From: Cervus elaphus
Lineage: Eukaryota > Chordata > Mammalia > Artiodactyla > Cervidae
DNA: 64,000 nucleotides
Reading direction: 5' to 3'
Assembly: GCF_910594005.1 (NCBI RefSeq)
Contig: NC_057823.1
Span: 96,706,015-96,770,014 of the forward strand
The number at the start of each line of letters is the position of its first letter. Positions within the stretch are counted from its first letter, which is position 1. Shown here one piece after another: positions 12,216-22,305 of the stretch. The notes below the pieces were generated by a model, which had not been told where the DNA came from, did not search any database, and worked only from the letters and a program-made list of their open reading frames with translations. The position numbers were made by a program, and so were the translations under genes.

Positions 12216-13039
12216 ATAAGACAAAAAAATTTTAATGGGTGAAAAAGAATGAAGCCAAAATGATTAAAATTCCTTGTGAACACTGTAGAAATTGACTAGA
12301 TTATTGAAAATTGCTCCTTTCATTCTGTATGTCTCTAGAGTAGCATTATATTCTATCTGTTTCTGTTTCTTGGCAGCAATTCCCACATGTTAATTTATTT
12401 GCATCCTAAACCATAACTTTTATTACAGAAAGTCACTTTGAGTTGTAGATCTTTCCCTTGTTTATGAAAGTACTATATTTTTTTTCTTTGGGGAAATGAG
12501 TAACTGTCTAAGCTACAAAAGAAAAGAAAAAAATTATCTTCCATGCAGCATTAGGCCCATCACTCTAGTTTAAAGAAGTTTCCACTTACGGTTATAGCAC
12601 CAGATGTTAAAATTGCTTCATTGTCTAACCATCCAAAACAAAAGCAGATTTTGTTGACCTCAGTCTTTGAAAGTTTGTCTCTTTGGGGGAAAAAAAATTA
12701 TATCACAAGTCAGATGCACAAATCATCAAATTTATGGGATAACTGAAAACTGAGCTGTGGTTATTTATGTTCTTGTACCATTAAAATATAAAATACTATA
12801 AATGCATGATTTTATATCTATATAGGTGTAATTTATTTATGTTATTACTTTTAAATGTTTCAGGTATCTGAGATGGCATAAGTCTGAAGTCATGCAGTAT
12901 AGAGATTATCCTGTAGAGAAATATATCAAAGGAAACATCCTGCCATTAGTTACTTTTGGAGGGCTGATACCATGAAGGGGGTCTGTAGAGAGAAAAACTG
13001 CATCTTCAATTAAGATCACAAGCTAACGGTGCCAGTTCC
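12216..13039. other. AT-rich unique DNA
   Basis: No gene or family recognised. The last ~100 bp could be the start of the LTR that follows. Confidence 0.4.
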
Positions 13040-13485
13040 AAATGCTATCTGCACTAAGTTGAATAATGTCCTTTCAAGATTCCCGTCCACCTGAAACCTC
13101 AGAAGCTGGCCTTATTTGGAAATAAGGTTTTTGGACATGTAACCAAGTAAGATGAGGTCATAATGAATTAGGGAAAGCCCTAATCCAATGACTGATGTCT
13201 TTATAAGAAGAGAGAAATATGAGCACAGAGATGCACAGAGGGGCAGGGAAGAAGGATATATGAAGACAGAGGTAGAGTTGGGGTGAGCCAAGGATCACCA
13301 AAGATTAAAGGGCAGGAGCCAGGAAGCAGGCAGGAAAAGATCCTTGCCTTGATCTTTTAGAGAGTGACACACCTGACATTTCGATTTCAGACTTGTAGCC
13401 TCCAGAGTTGTGAGAAAATAAGTTTCTGTTATTTTTGTCATACAGTCTTATTTAAAGCCATCGTACTTTGTTACAGGTACAAGTG
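13040..13485 (+). repeat. MaLR/MLT1-type solo LTR
   Basis: The order 'gttgaataatgtcc', 'ccttatttggaaataagg', 'agatgaggtcata', 'ccctaatccaatgactg', 'tataagaagag', 'cctccagagttgtgagaaaataa.tttctgtt' is that of the common mammalian MaLR-like LTRs. The AATAA signal in 'gagaaaataagtttctg' sits near the 3' end as expected. No internal retroviral sequence is attached. The 5' boundary is uncertain. The subfamily cannot be assigned by eye. Confidence 0.55.
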
Positions 13486-13640
13486 AAGGTTTAAGGAATG
13501 ACAGCATGTGCATTCATTGGGGTGTATTTTATTTGCCGCATGCTGACAAATCATTCTGAGTATTTATAACCATTTGGGCTTTACCATTTCTCTGTCTGGC
13601 TCTGAAATGTTCTAATTATTTTAGCCTTGATTGAATATCA

Positions 13641-15255
13641 CTTCAGTACGGCTCAGTCGTTCAGTCGTTTTCCACTCTTTGTGACCCCATGGGCCGCAGC
13701 ACACCAGGCCTCCCTGTCCATCACCAACTCCTGGATTTACCCAAACTCATGTCCACTGAGTCGGTGATGCCAGCCAACCATGTCATCCTCTGTCATCCCT
13801 TTCTCCTCCTGCCCTCTATCTTTCCAAGCATCAGGGTCTTTTCCAATGAGTCAGCTCTCCGCATCAGGTGGACAAAGTATTGGAGTTTCAGCTTCAGCAT
13901 CAGTCCTTCCAATGAACAGTCAGGACTGATCTCCTTCAGGATGGACTGGTTGGATCTCCTTGCAGTCTAAGGGACTCTCAAGAGTCTTCTCCAACACCAC
14001 AGTTCAAAGCATCAATTCTTCAGTGCTCAGCTTTCTTTAGAGTCCATCCATACATGGACTCACATCCATACATGACTACTGGAAAAACCATAGCCTTGAC
14101 TAGATGGACCTTTGTTGGCAAAGTAATATCTCTGCTTTTTAATATGCTGTCTAGGTTGGTCATAACTTTCCTTCCAAGGAGTAAATGTCTTTTAATTTCA
14201 TGTCTGCAGTCGCCATTTGCAGTGATTTTGGAGCCCAGTAAAATAAAGTCAGCCACTGTTTTCCCATCTATTTGCCATGAAGGGATGGGACCGGATGCCA
14301 TGATCTTAGCTTTCTGAATGTTGAGGTTTAAGCCAACTTTTTCACTCTCCTCTTTCACTTTCATCAAGAGGCTCTTTCGTTCCTCTTCACTTTCTGCCAT
14401 AAGGGTGGTGTCATCTGCATATCTGAGGTTATTGATATTTCTCCCAATCTTGATTCCAGCTTGTGCTTCATCCACCCCAGCGTTTCTCATGATGCACTCG
14501 GCATGTAAGTTAACTAAGCAGGGTGACAATACACAGCCTTGCCGCACTCCTTTTCCTATTTGGAGCCAGTCTGCTGTTCCACGTCCAGTTCTAACTGTCG
14601 CTTCCTGAGCCACATACTGATTTCTCAGGAGGCAGGTCAGGTGGTCTGGTATTTCTATCACTTTCAGTATTTTCCACAGTTTATTGTGATCCACACAGTC
14701 AAAGGCTTTGGCATAGTCAGTAAAGCAGAAATAGTATTTTTCTGGAACTCTGTTGCTTTTTCGATGATCCAGGAGATTTTGGCAATTTGATCTCTGGTTC
14801 CTCTGCCTTTTCTAAAACCAGCTTGAACTTGTGGAAATTCACAGTTCACGTATTGCTGAAGCCTGGCTCGAAGAATTTTGAGCATTACTTTACTAGCGTG
14901 TGAGATGAATGCAATGGTGTGGTAGTTTGAGCATTCTTTGACGCTGCCTTTGTTTGGGATTGGAATGAAAACTGACCTTTTCCAGTCCTGTGGCTACTGC
15001 TGAGTTTTCCAAATTTGCTGGCATATTGAGTGCAGCACTTTCACAGCATCGTCTTTTAGGATTTGAAATAGCTCAATCGGAATTCCATCACGTCTGCTAG
15101 CTTTGTTCCTAGTGATGTTTCCAAAGGCCCACTTGAAATCACATTCCAGGATGTCTGGCTCTAGGTGAGTGATCACACCATCATGATTATCTGGGTCGTG
15201 AAGATCTTCTTTGTACAGTTCTTCTGTGTATTCCCCCTCTGTGTATTCTTCTGTG
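13641..15255 (-). mobile_element. BovB LINE, 5'-truncated, 1.6 kb, antisense
   Basis: Reverse complement of the BovB 3' half, from the tail ('cagtcgttcagtcg' near 13656-13670) to the RT N-terminal region ('agatcttctttgtacag', about 15201). The tail has lost its regular pentamers. The 5' end runs into a local tandem duplication of tctgtgtattc (15223-15233 and 15238-15248) and then a long pyrimidine tract. No target-site duplication was found. Confidence 0.93.
14020..15176 (-). pseudogene. BovB ORF2 remnant: reverse transcriptase
   Basis: Three open pieces cover the RT. 14994-15176 holds the N-terminal RT (IPIELFQILKDDAVKVLHS). 14664-14885 holds the fingers (QAGFRKGRGTRDQIAKISW). 14020-14694 (224 codons) holds the palm and beyond (MDHNKLWKILK, GVRQGCVLSPCLVNLHAECIMRNAG). 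YADD is intact at 14410-14421. The endonuclease is missing and frameshifts separate the pieces. A small duplication ('tccatccatacatggactcacatccatacat' region, 14044-14073) disrupts the end of the open segment. Confidence 0.9.
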
Positions 15256-15328
15256 CCCCCCTCCTTCCCCTCCCCCTCCTCCTTCCTCCTCCCCCCCCTC
15301 CCCTACTCCTCCCTCTTCCTCCTCCTCA
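15256..15328 (+). repeat. polypyrimidine low-complexity tract
   Basis: About 73 bp of almost pure C and T, with a 49-nt uninterrupted pyrimidine run at 15256-15304. The complementary strand is a G-rich purine tract. It abuts the 5' end of the BovB copy. Confidence 0.9.
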
Positions 15329-15369
15329 GACTTCTTATCAACCTACTTAAGAATTAACTCTGTCAATTA

Positions 15370-15592
15370 CCATATATAGTATTACATATTTATTAAATCA
15401 TTTACTCTTCACATTGCTAGCTACTCTATCTTTACCCACATTCTGTAGATTTTGAACTGAGACACAATAGACTGGCTAAGTCACTTAGCCAAGATCCTTT
15501 GGCTAATAAATAATGGAGCTAGGGTGTGAACTCAGGCAATTCAGCTCCAGACTCTGCGTACTTAATCACCCTATCATATTGCTTAACGGTGC
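15370..15592 (+). repeat. MIR SINE
   Basis: 'ttactcttcacattgctagc', 'tttgaactgagacacaata', 'ctaagtcacttagccaagatc', 'gagctagggtgtgaactcaggcaattc' and 'cttaatcaccctatcatattgc' follow the MIR consensus in order, from the core to the 3' end. This is a tRNA-derived SINE of early mammalian age. Confidence 0.8.
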
Positions 15593-16834
15593 AGGAAAGA
15601 GTAGGTATTACCAACTTTTAACTTTTGGCTAATATGACCAGTGAAAACAATGAGTCATTTGGAAGTTTTTTTTGTTTTTTAATAAGTGAAATTAAGTATA
15701 TTTTCGTGTTTTGTTTACCATATCTATTCGTTTTGTTGTAAACTACTTTGTCATATATTAGCATTTGTGTGGTTTTGCATGGAGTTACTCAAGTTTCTTA
15801 GTAATTTTTGCAAACTCTTAATTAAAATAAACAAAAATAGCGGTACTTTGTCATGCGTTGCATACATTTTCCAGACAAAAGGTGTATGTCTTTATACATT
15901 TAAATTTATTAATTTTTGGTTTCTAGATTCAATTTTCTTCTTGAAAATTTTATTTTGTTCAATTTTTCTATTTTAAGAATTACAAGAGTTCGGAGGAAGG
16001 GGAAATTATTTCTGGCTTTCATAATTAGACAGAAAGGTTGTATTTAAGATACAACTTAAATCTTTCAACTGAAAGGCTGATAGGATTTTTATAGCCTGAA
16101 AATAGCTGAGAAGAGGAAGGCAGGTGGGTGGAAAAGGCCATATATGGATAAAGAAATAGCAGAATAATCTGCCTCAGGCTAACTGTCTGGGTAAATAGGG
16201 AGAAACTCATCCCTGATTGAATGATTACAGATACTGTCTTTGTGTGCAGTCACTGGACATACGTATCTGAGGCCCTGCTATTGCCCACTTTTATTGATCT
16301 CGTTTGTCTAGAAACCTAGAAGCTCAGACACTAGAAAATGTGCAGTAATAACATGCAGGAATTAGTCCATGGAGACTAAGAAAAGCCTTACAGTCTTTGT
16401 CTGTGACCTGGAAGACACTTAGGTCTGTTCACGAAATATCTGCAATTTTTTTTTTTCCTAAACCAACTTCCCCCTAAACAAGAACCAAGAATAGAAGACA
16501 TCATTCTACATAAAGTTATAATTCTCTTGTACAAATGGCAATAGCCTGATAAAGTGACTTTCATAGAGTGTCTGTATTGGTTTACAGATGAAGAGATATC
16601 ATTTGATTTTTTTTCTCACTCTGACATTTGTTGATTTTAATATCCATGACAGCTTTCAAGCGCACACTGCCTTCTACCCTATGTCTGAATAAAATAAGTA
16701 AAAGATTAGGAGACTATTACTTGTTTGATCAATTTGTATGAGCCCAGCTGTTAGAACTTTGAGCATTAATTAAGATAAGGGGGAAAAATTGGCCTCTATC
16801 TGGGCCCTCCTACTGTGTTGTTTTACCAATTATA
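15593..16834. other. AT-rich unique DNA
   Basis: No gene or repeat family recognised. The 96-codon open frame at 15686-15976 is Phe/Leu/Ile-rich low-complexity translation of AT-rich DNA and is not called. Confidence 0.45.
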
Positions 16835-16857
16835 TTAGGTAGGTACAAAAGTAATTG

Positions 16858-18067
16858 CAGTTTTGGATCATGGATTGTAAATCATTAAAACTAGGCTTAA
16901 ACACATCTTTATTAATCAAAATAGGAACCATTACAATAAACACTTTTTTTTTTTTCCCAACGCGAAATAAGTTTGTTGCTGTGGCATTGAAATCATTCCT
17001 TTGGGATTCAACGAACTCTTGGAAAGCATTTTCTGCATTCTGCTGGTTGTGGAAGCATTTTCCCTGCAAAAAATCATCAAGATACTTGAAGAAGTGGTAG
17101 TCAGTTGGCAAGAGGTCAGGTGAATGTGGCAGATGAAGCAAAACATTGTAACCTAATTTGTTCAACTTTTGAAGCAATGGTTGTGCCATGTGCGGTCGGA
17201 CATTGCGGTGGAGAATTGAGCCCTTTCTGTTGACCAATGCTGACTTTAGGCATTGTAGTTTTTGGTGCATCTCATTGATTTGCTGAGCATGCTTCTCAGA
17301 TGTAATGGCTTCACTGGGATTCAGAAAGCAGACTGACAGCAGACCACCCAGCCATGACCAGGACCTTTTTCTGGTGTAAGTTTGGCTTTGAAAAGTGCTT
17401 TGGAGCTTCTTCCCAGTCCAGTCACTGAGATAGTTACCACTGGCTGTCATATAAAATCCACTTATGTTGCATGTCACAGTTGTGCGATCACATCATGATC
17501 ACATGTCCGATCAAGAAATGATTCATTGCCCAATCAAGAAATGGTTCATTGTTGCCTAGAATAAGAGAAGATAACACTTTAAAAAGATTTTTTTTTTCTG
17601 TCAGTTCATGAGGCACCCACTTACCGCAATTTTTTACTTTTCCAATTTGCTCCAAATGCCAAACGATCATAGAATGGCCAATGTTTGGTTCTTTGGCAAC
17701 TTCTCCTGTAGCTATAAGAGGATTGAAGCTGCAAGAGGATCAGCTTCGATGATTTTTTTGCTAATGACTTATTACTTGCTGTTTACTTTATATTTATTTT
17801 AGACTCTAGAAATGGTGTTAGACAAAAAGCAATTTTTTTTTCTTTTTGGTGGTGGTTGTCAACTTCTGATGGCCAGTCACTGCACTTCTCATCTTCAAGG
17901 CTCTCATCTCCTTTGCAAAACTTCTTGAACCACCACTGCACTGTAGGTTCATTAGCAGTCCCTGGGCCAAATGTGTTGTTGATTTTGCGAGTTGTCTCTG
18001 CTGCTTTACAGCCCATTTTGAACTTGAATAAGAAAATCACTTGAATTTGCTTTATGTCTAACATCAT
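16858..18067 (-). pseudogene. mariner transposase pseudogene (Hsmar1/SETMAR-like)
   Basis: The transposase binds the terminal repeats and cuts at TA sites using a DD34D catalytic triad. The N-terminal DNA-binding part is readable at 17855-18067 (start MMLD, then AAETTRKINNTFGPGTANE and VQWWFKKFCKGDESLEDE). A self-derived insertion follows at about 17753-17848. The frame then resumes with IIEADPL and HLEQIGKVK at 17640-17750. The C-terminal half is at 16858-17477 (NPSEAITSEKHAQQINEMH, LPTDYHFFKYLDDFLQGK). The first catalytic Asp is lost (TCDE-type motif reads TCNI). The second is lost (HDN-type motif reads HRN). The SPDL aspartate remains. The copy is catalytically dead. Confidence 0.9.
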
Positions 18068-18128
18068 TTCTAGAGTCTAAAATAAATATAAAGTAAACAC
18101 AAGTAATAAGTCATTAGCAAAAAAAAAA
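17753..18128. repeat. inverted repeat inside mariner (arms about 82 and 85 bp)
   Basis: Arm 1 at 17753-17834 and arm 2 at 18044-18128 are near-perfect reverse complements ('gctaatgacttattactt', 'tttactttatatttatttta', 'gactctagaaatg'), with a handful of mismatches or one- to two-base indels. The loop is about 209 bp. Arm 2 is at the expected place in the element (5' UTR and first codons of the transposase). Arm 1 is the insertion. Confidence 0.92.
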
Positions 18129-18265
18129 CACAAAAAACAAACATAAAGCAAGAATGTGGATTAAAATAAAGTATAACATAACTATATTTATTAAGAATAT
18201 GCTCCAATATCAAACAGCAAATTTCAATAGTGTACAAACCACAATTAGTTTTGCACCAACCTAAT

Positions 18266-19503
18266 AGTTTATGGAAAAATCAGGTGGAGAAAATGTTTGG
18301 CAGTAATGAAGCATCTGACAGGGAAAATGAGCATAATTCAATTCTGAGAACATCTTGGTTCTCTGGCCTTATTCATAAATTCTCTGTCTTGTTTTCTTTG
18401 CTTTTTTCCTCTCTCTGTTTTCTGATTATTCTTCAATCCCCTTTTCTCTTCCAATTATATCAAATATCAGTCAAAATGATTTTTTCCCTAAGGTATGGAG
18501 GCAGTTGATAATATTTATTGAAATTATACTTTTGCATTTTAAGCTTTCTCTGAGAATGTTTGAGTTAGTTTTACTGGACAGTTCCTTATACAAACCATTC
18601 ATATAAAATTCTCTAATGGGAAAACATAGCATCGAATGAAAACCCCAAAACATAACTGAAAATAGAAACGATTTCACATGAAAAAAATATGTATTTAATT
18701 GGAAAAAGGCAGGTGTGCATAGAGCCAAGCTGCTCCTCAAGCCTGTTCCAATTGAACTGCTTTACTGAGGCGTTGACGCTGGCCCTGGGGAGATCCTACT
18801 CCGAGTGCAGAGCCAGTTACAAATGTGTTTTCGGTCAAACATAATTACTGGAGAATGCAAACATAATGTTTGCCATCCAAGACCTTTGCAACATGAAACT
18901 CCAGATTAGCTTGCACTGAAGGCCTTTCGAGGGAAGATCAGTCTGAAAAGATTTTGTGGGAAATATCATGTAGCGAACCAGATAGAGGAATCGGACTCTG
19001 GATCTAGTTGGCAGCTGGTCTTTTACACAAGCAGCAGCCACAGCGCTTGCAAGTTTTCCTCATTAATATGACAGAGGTGAGCCAAGATAAGGAGGAGGGT
19101 ATTAGCTCTATCTTTACTGTAATATCAGTGCCATGTTTAATATTTGGGGAGAGGATTAGGCTCAATTTCCAAGGAGGAATTTATACAATAATGAACTTAA
19201 TCTGTGTTTAATAAGGTTTCTGTTCTTCTGTGTTCACTGTAATGTGGAAGTAATTGCAGTCTGCCTACACAGAGGCCCCCACTGGCTCACATCGCAGGAA
19301 GGGACATATCTCCAGAGCTCCAGCCGACATCACACAGTGGAACACGTCACTGGTGGTTGCACATGGCTGACTGCCTTTGCGGATTGGGTTAAAACTGACA
19401 GAGCATTTCTTCCCCATCTGATAATGCCTGGTACAACTGGGTTTCAATATATTAGCAGTTTACTAATCTCCATGGGATCCAACTTTCCAGAAATACTCTG
19501 TGA
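18266..19503. other. unique, complex DNA; candidate conserved regulatory block
   Basis: 18700-19500 has balanced composition, no recognised repeat and several homeodomain-type cores (ATTA/TAAT) and E-box-like sites. There are no long open frames with family resemblance. It would be a natural place to look for a conserved non-coding element, but sequence alone does not show function. Confidence 0.35.
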
Positions 19504-19517
19504 TTTGTATCCTACTT

Positions 19518-19706
19518 TCTTTCCTTGGTGGCTCAGCTGGTAAAGAATCTGCCTGCAATGCGGGAGACCTGGGTTCTCTCCCTGGGTTGGGAAGATCCCC
19601 TGGAGAAGAGAACGGCTACCCACTCCAGTATTCTGACCTGGAGAATTCCATGGACTGTTAAGTCCATGGGGTCCCAAAGAGTTGGACACGACTGAGCGAC
19701 TTTCAG
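19518..19706 (+). mobile_element. Bov-tA SINE, sense
   Basis: Full Bov-tA: tRNA-like head ('ggtaaagaatctgcctgcaa'), 'gggaagatcccctggaga' middle, and BovB-like 3' part ending 'gacacgactgagcgac'. Perfect 14-bp target-site duplication, tttgtatcctactt, at 19504-19517 and 19707-19720. It is one of the younger insertions here. Confidence 0.96.
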
Positions 19707-19798
19707 TTTGTATCCTACTTCATAATGCTTATATAGTATGCACAGTATTATATAGTATTCTGTATTAATAGCAAAATTAGTATGCTTGCCTTTGGAAT

Positions 19799-19822
19799 AC
19801 ACACACACACACACACACACAC
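19799..19822. repeat. (AC)12 microsatellite
   Basis: Twenty-four uninterrupted bases of AC. Likely polymorphic. Confidence 0.97.
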
Positions 19823-19883
19823 TTAAAAACATATTCATACCTACATGTTTGTATATATGCATTTAGAAAAGGTGCCTGAATGT

Positions 19884-20123
19884 TGTCACTTCAGTTGTGT
19901 CCGACTGTTTGCAACGCTATGGACTGTAACCCACCAGCCTCCTCTGTCTATGGAATTCTCCAGGCAAGAATACTTGGGGAAAAAAAAAAAAAAGAATACT
20001 TGGTTGCCCTGCCGCCTTTCAGGGGATCTTCCCAATCCAGAGATCTAACCCACATCTCTTACATCTCCTGCATTGGCAGGCAGCTTCTTCACCACTAGTG
20101 CCACCTATAGCCACCAGGGAAGC
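19884..20123 (-). mobile_element. Bov-tA SINE, antisense, carrying a poly(A) insertion
   Basis: Antisense Bov-tA from 'cacttcagttgtgtccgac' to 'ccaccagggaagcc'. It is interrupted at 19978-19993 by a run of 14 A. A perfect 12-bp direct repeat, aagaatacttgg, flanks the run at 19966-19977 and 19992-20003. The SINE's own target duplication is degenerate (possibly 'agaaaagg'/'aggaaagg'). Confidence 0.9.
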
Positions 20124-20295
20124 CATATAGGAAAGGGACTGTGGTACAAACGTAAAGTAGGGAGATCCTAATGTTGGATTTGCTGGACTTTTTAAAATAC
20201 AGAAATAACTAAAATACGGAAATTACTAAATTACTAAAATCATTAATAATTTATAAATTCCCTAAAAGTGATATCACAGAGTGAGTTCACTGTGC

Positions 20296-20440
20296 TGTGT
20301 GTCAGAAAATCTGAGATCATGCCCTAATCAAATATTGGTTCTGTGACGTGGAGGAGGTTACTTAAGATCTCTGAGCCTTGTTTCCACTGTGTAGAATAAG
20401 AGAGTTGAACAAACTAATCTCCAAGCTGTCCTCTATGGCC
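20296..20440 (+). repeat. MIR SINE fragment
   Basis: 'tattggttctgtgacg', 'gaggttacttaagatctctgagccttgtttcc' and 'gtagaataagagagttgaa' match the conserved MIR core in order. Confidence 0.7.
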
Positions 20441-20724
20441 AAGGGGCAGTGGTCATAACCAAAGGACTCCATTAATGAACTTCTCCTACAGAAGTCCCCA
20501 AGTTGATGGAAGAACTGTAATGCTTCTAGAGGAACACTGTACTACTGAAAGTAATGTTTAACACTGCAAAACTAAAGAGCAAAACTGAGTACAATAAAAA
20601 TTCATGATTATTTAGAGTTCATAACTGGTCAGCATTTATTGAATTTAGCAAAGGCTTTCTTTCTCTCTGATCCACAATTTTATATTCTTAAATACATGTC
20701 CATAAAGTCTCAATAGCTTATTTA
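20441..20724. other. unassigned DNA
   Basis: AT-rich, no recognised feature. Confidence 0.4.
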
Positions 20725-21540
20725 AGACTGCTTCAGTTACTTATTTCTGTACAAAAACAACTACCCCAAATTTAGCATCTTAAACAACAATCATTTCATT
20801 TTTCTTACAAGTCTGAAGATCATAACTATGAGAGTGGCTCACTTCTGCCTCATGACCTTAGGGGCTCACTTGGGATAGCTCAAACGCCTGAGCACACTGG
20901 CTGGGATTCCTTACTGGGGACCGTGTTTGTATAATCTTAGTTCTTTCAGTTGGCTGAGGTCTGTCCCTCCCTTGGCCTTAGTTAATAACTGTGCTGGCTG
21001 GAAAAGGCAAGAGGGCTTTTCTCGCATGTCTGATGACTCAGTGCTTCTCCGCGTGTCCATTCTCTCTTTGTGGATAGGTGGAGTGGGCTTCCTACAACTT
21101 GGCAGTCTCAGGGTAGTCAGATTTCTTACATGTTGACTGCCTTCCAAGAGGAGGAAGCAGAAGCCACCAGTTTTGTTAAATATTAGGCTGGAACTAACAT
21201 AATATTCAGTTCAGTTCAGTTGCTCAGTTGTGTCTGACTCTGCGACCCCATGGACTGCAGCACACCAGGCCTCCCTGTCCATCACTAACACCTAGAGCTT
21301 GCTCAAATTCATCTCTGTCCAGTTGGTGATGCCATCCAACCATCTCATCCTCTGTCGTCCCCTTCTCCTCTGTCTGCAATCTTTCCCAGCATCAGGGTCT
21401 TTTCCAGTGAGTCAGTTCTTTGCACCTGGTGGCCAAAGTGGTGGAGTTTAACAGTCAACATAATGTTGCTCCCATCATATTCTATTAGTGTAGCCAAATT
21501 CAGTCAGTAAAGAAATGAGATCTCCACCACTGGATGGCAG
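20725..21540. repeat. old mammalian interspersed repeat, family not named, split by BovB
   Basis: 'cttatttctgtacaaaaacaactaccccaaatttagcatcttaaacaacaa' at about 20739-20790 is the opening of a very common mammalian repeat. Later parts of the same repeat ('gaggaagcagaagcca' near 21151, 'ccaccactggatggcaggg' near 21525) continue on either side of the BovB at 21207-21456. Interruption by a BovB with clear target duplications supports a single older element. I do not assign the family name by eye. Confidence 0.5.
21207..21456 (-). mobile_element. BovB LINE, 3'-end fragment (250 bp), antisense
   Basis: Three cagtt pentamers are followed by the reverse complement of the BovB 3' end. An 11-bp target-site duplication, aacataatatt at 21196-21206 and aacataatgtt at 21457-21467, has one mismatch. 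Confidence 0.93.
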
Positions 21541-21884
21541 GGATCATCCAGAATCTTCTGATTGCTCATTCCTCTAGAGGCAGAAGATTTGCTTGGATTT
21601 TTTTCACCAGTGTGGATATCTACTCCTTTTCTAGTTATTGGCAAGTTTAAATTTACCAATTTATCCAAAGGAATATTAAAATAAGAATTGGGGTACAAAT
21701 AATATTCAGAATGCCAATCATACACCTTGCCTGCAAAATTGTCTTCAACAACTCAATATAGGCACCAGAATATAAAGTGCTTTCTTCATTAGAAACATAC
21801 TTTGACCCTCAGGTCGAGATCATTTCATTTGGAAAAACTCCAGAGCTTTACTATTGGTGGGTAAGTAATTAATCTTGTAAAGCC

Positions 21885-22305
21885 TAGTGTATTAGTCTTC
21901 TAAGGATGCCTAAAAACATACTGCAAACTAGGTGGCTTCAATAGAAATTTATTTTCTCAGTTTTGAAAGCTAAAATTCTGAGATCAAGCTGTCAGTAGAA
22001 GTGGTTTTTTTCTGGGGGCCTCAAGGGAAGAATCTGTTCCAGGCCTCTGCTCTGGCTTGTAGGTTGATCACCTTCTTTCTGTTCCATGGTATCATCTTCC
22101 CGGTCTGTCATGTCCGTGTCAAATGTCTGCTTTTTATAAAGATAGCAGTCATATTGGATTTGGGGCCCACCATAATGACCTCAGTTTAACTTTAATACTT
22201 CTGTGCAAACTTTATCTCTAAATACAGTTACATACTGAGATACTGGGGATTAGGATTTCAACATATGAATTTTGAGGGGGAAAGCATTTGAAACACAACA
22301 CCCAG
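21885..22305 (-). repeat. MaLR/MLT1-type LTR, antisense
   Basis: 'gtattagtcttctaaggatgcc', 'actaggtggcttcaatagaaatttattttctcag', 'agcagtcatattggatttggggcccacc', 'taatgacctcagtttaac' and 'ggattaggatttcaacatatgaattt' are the antisense of the MaLR-like LTR consensus in order. It is a solo LTR. Confidence 0.55.

Larger units (their letters stand above)
16835..18264 (-). mobile_element. Hsmar1-type mariner DNA transposon
   Basis: The left terminal repeat, ttaggtaggtacaaaagtaa, starts at 16835. The right one, ending ttttgcaccaacctaa, stops at 18264. Both are flanked by the TA target dinucleotide (16833-16834 and 18265-18266). The 1.43-kb element is a little longer than an intact mariner (~1.3 kb). 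The main reason is an inserted inverted copy of its own sequence (17753-17834 against 18044-18128). A smaller 23-bp tandem duplication ('atcaagaaatg.ttcattg') lies at 17510-17551. The transposase reads on the minus strand. Confidence 0.93.

Noticed and set aside
16855..17146. Frames on the plus strand and in the second minus frame in the mariner
   Set aside because: Shadows of the degenerate transposase.
19799..19822. Regulatory Z-DNA element at the AC repeat
   Set aside because: An ordinary microsatellite. Nothing in the flanks supports a promoter.
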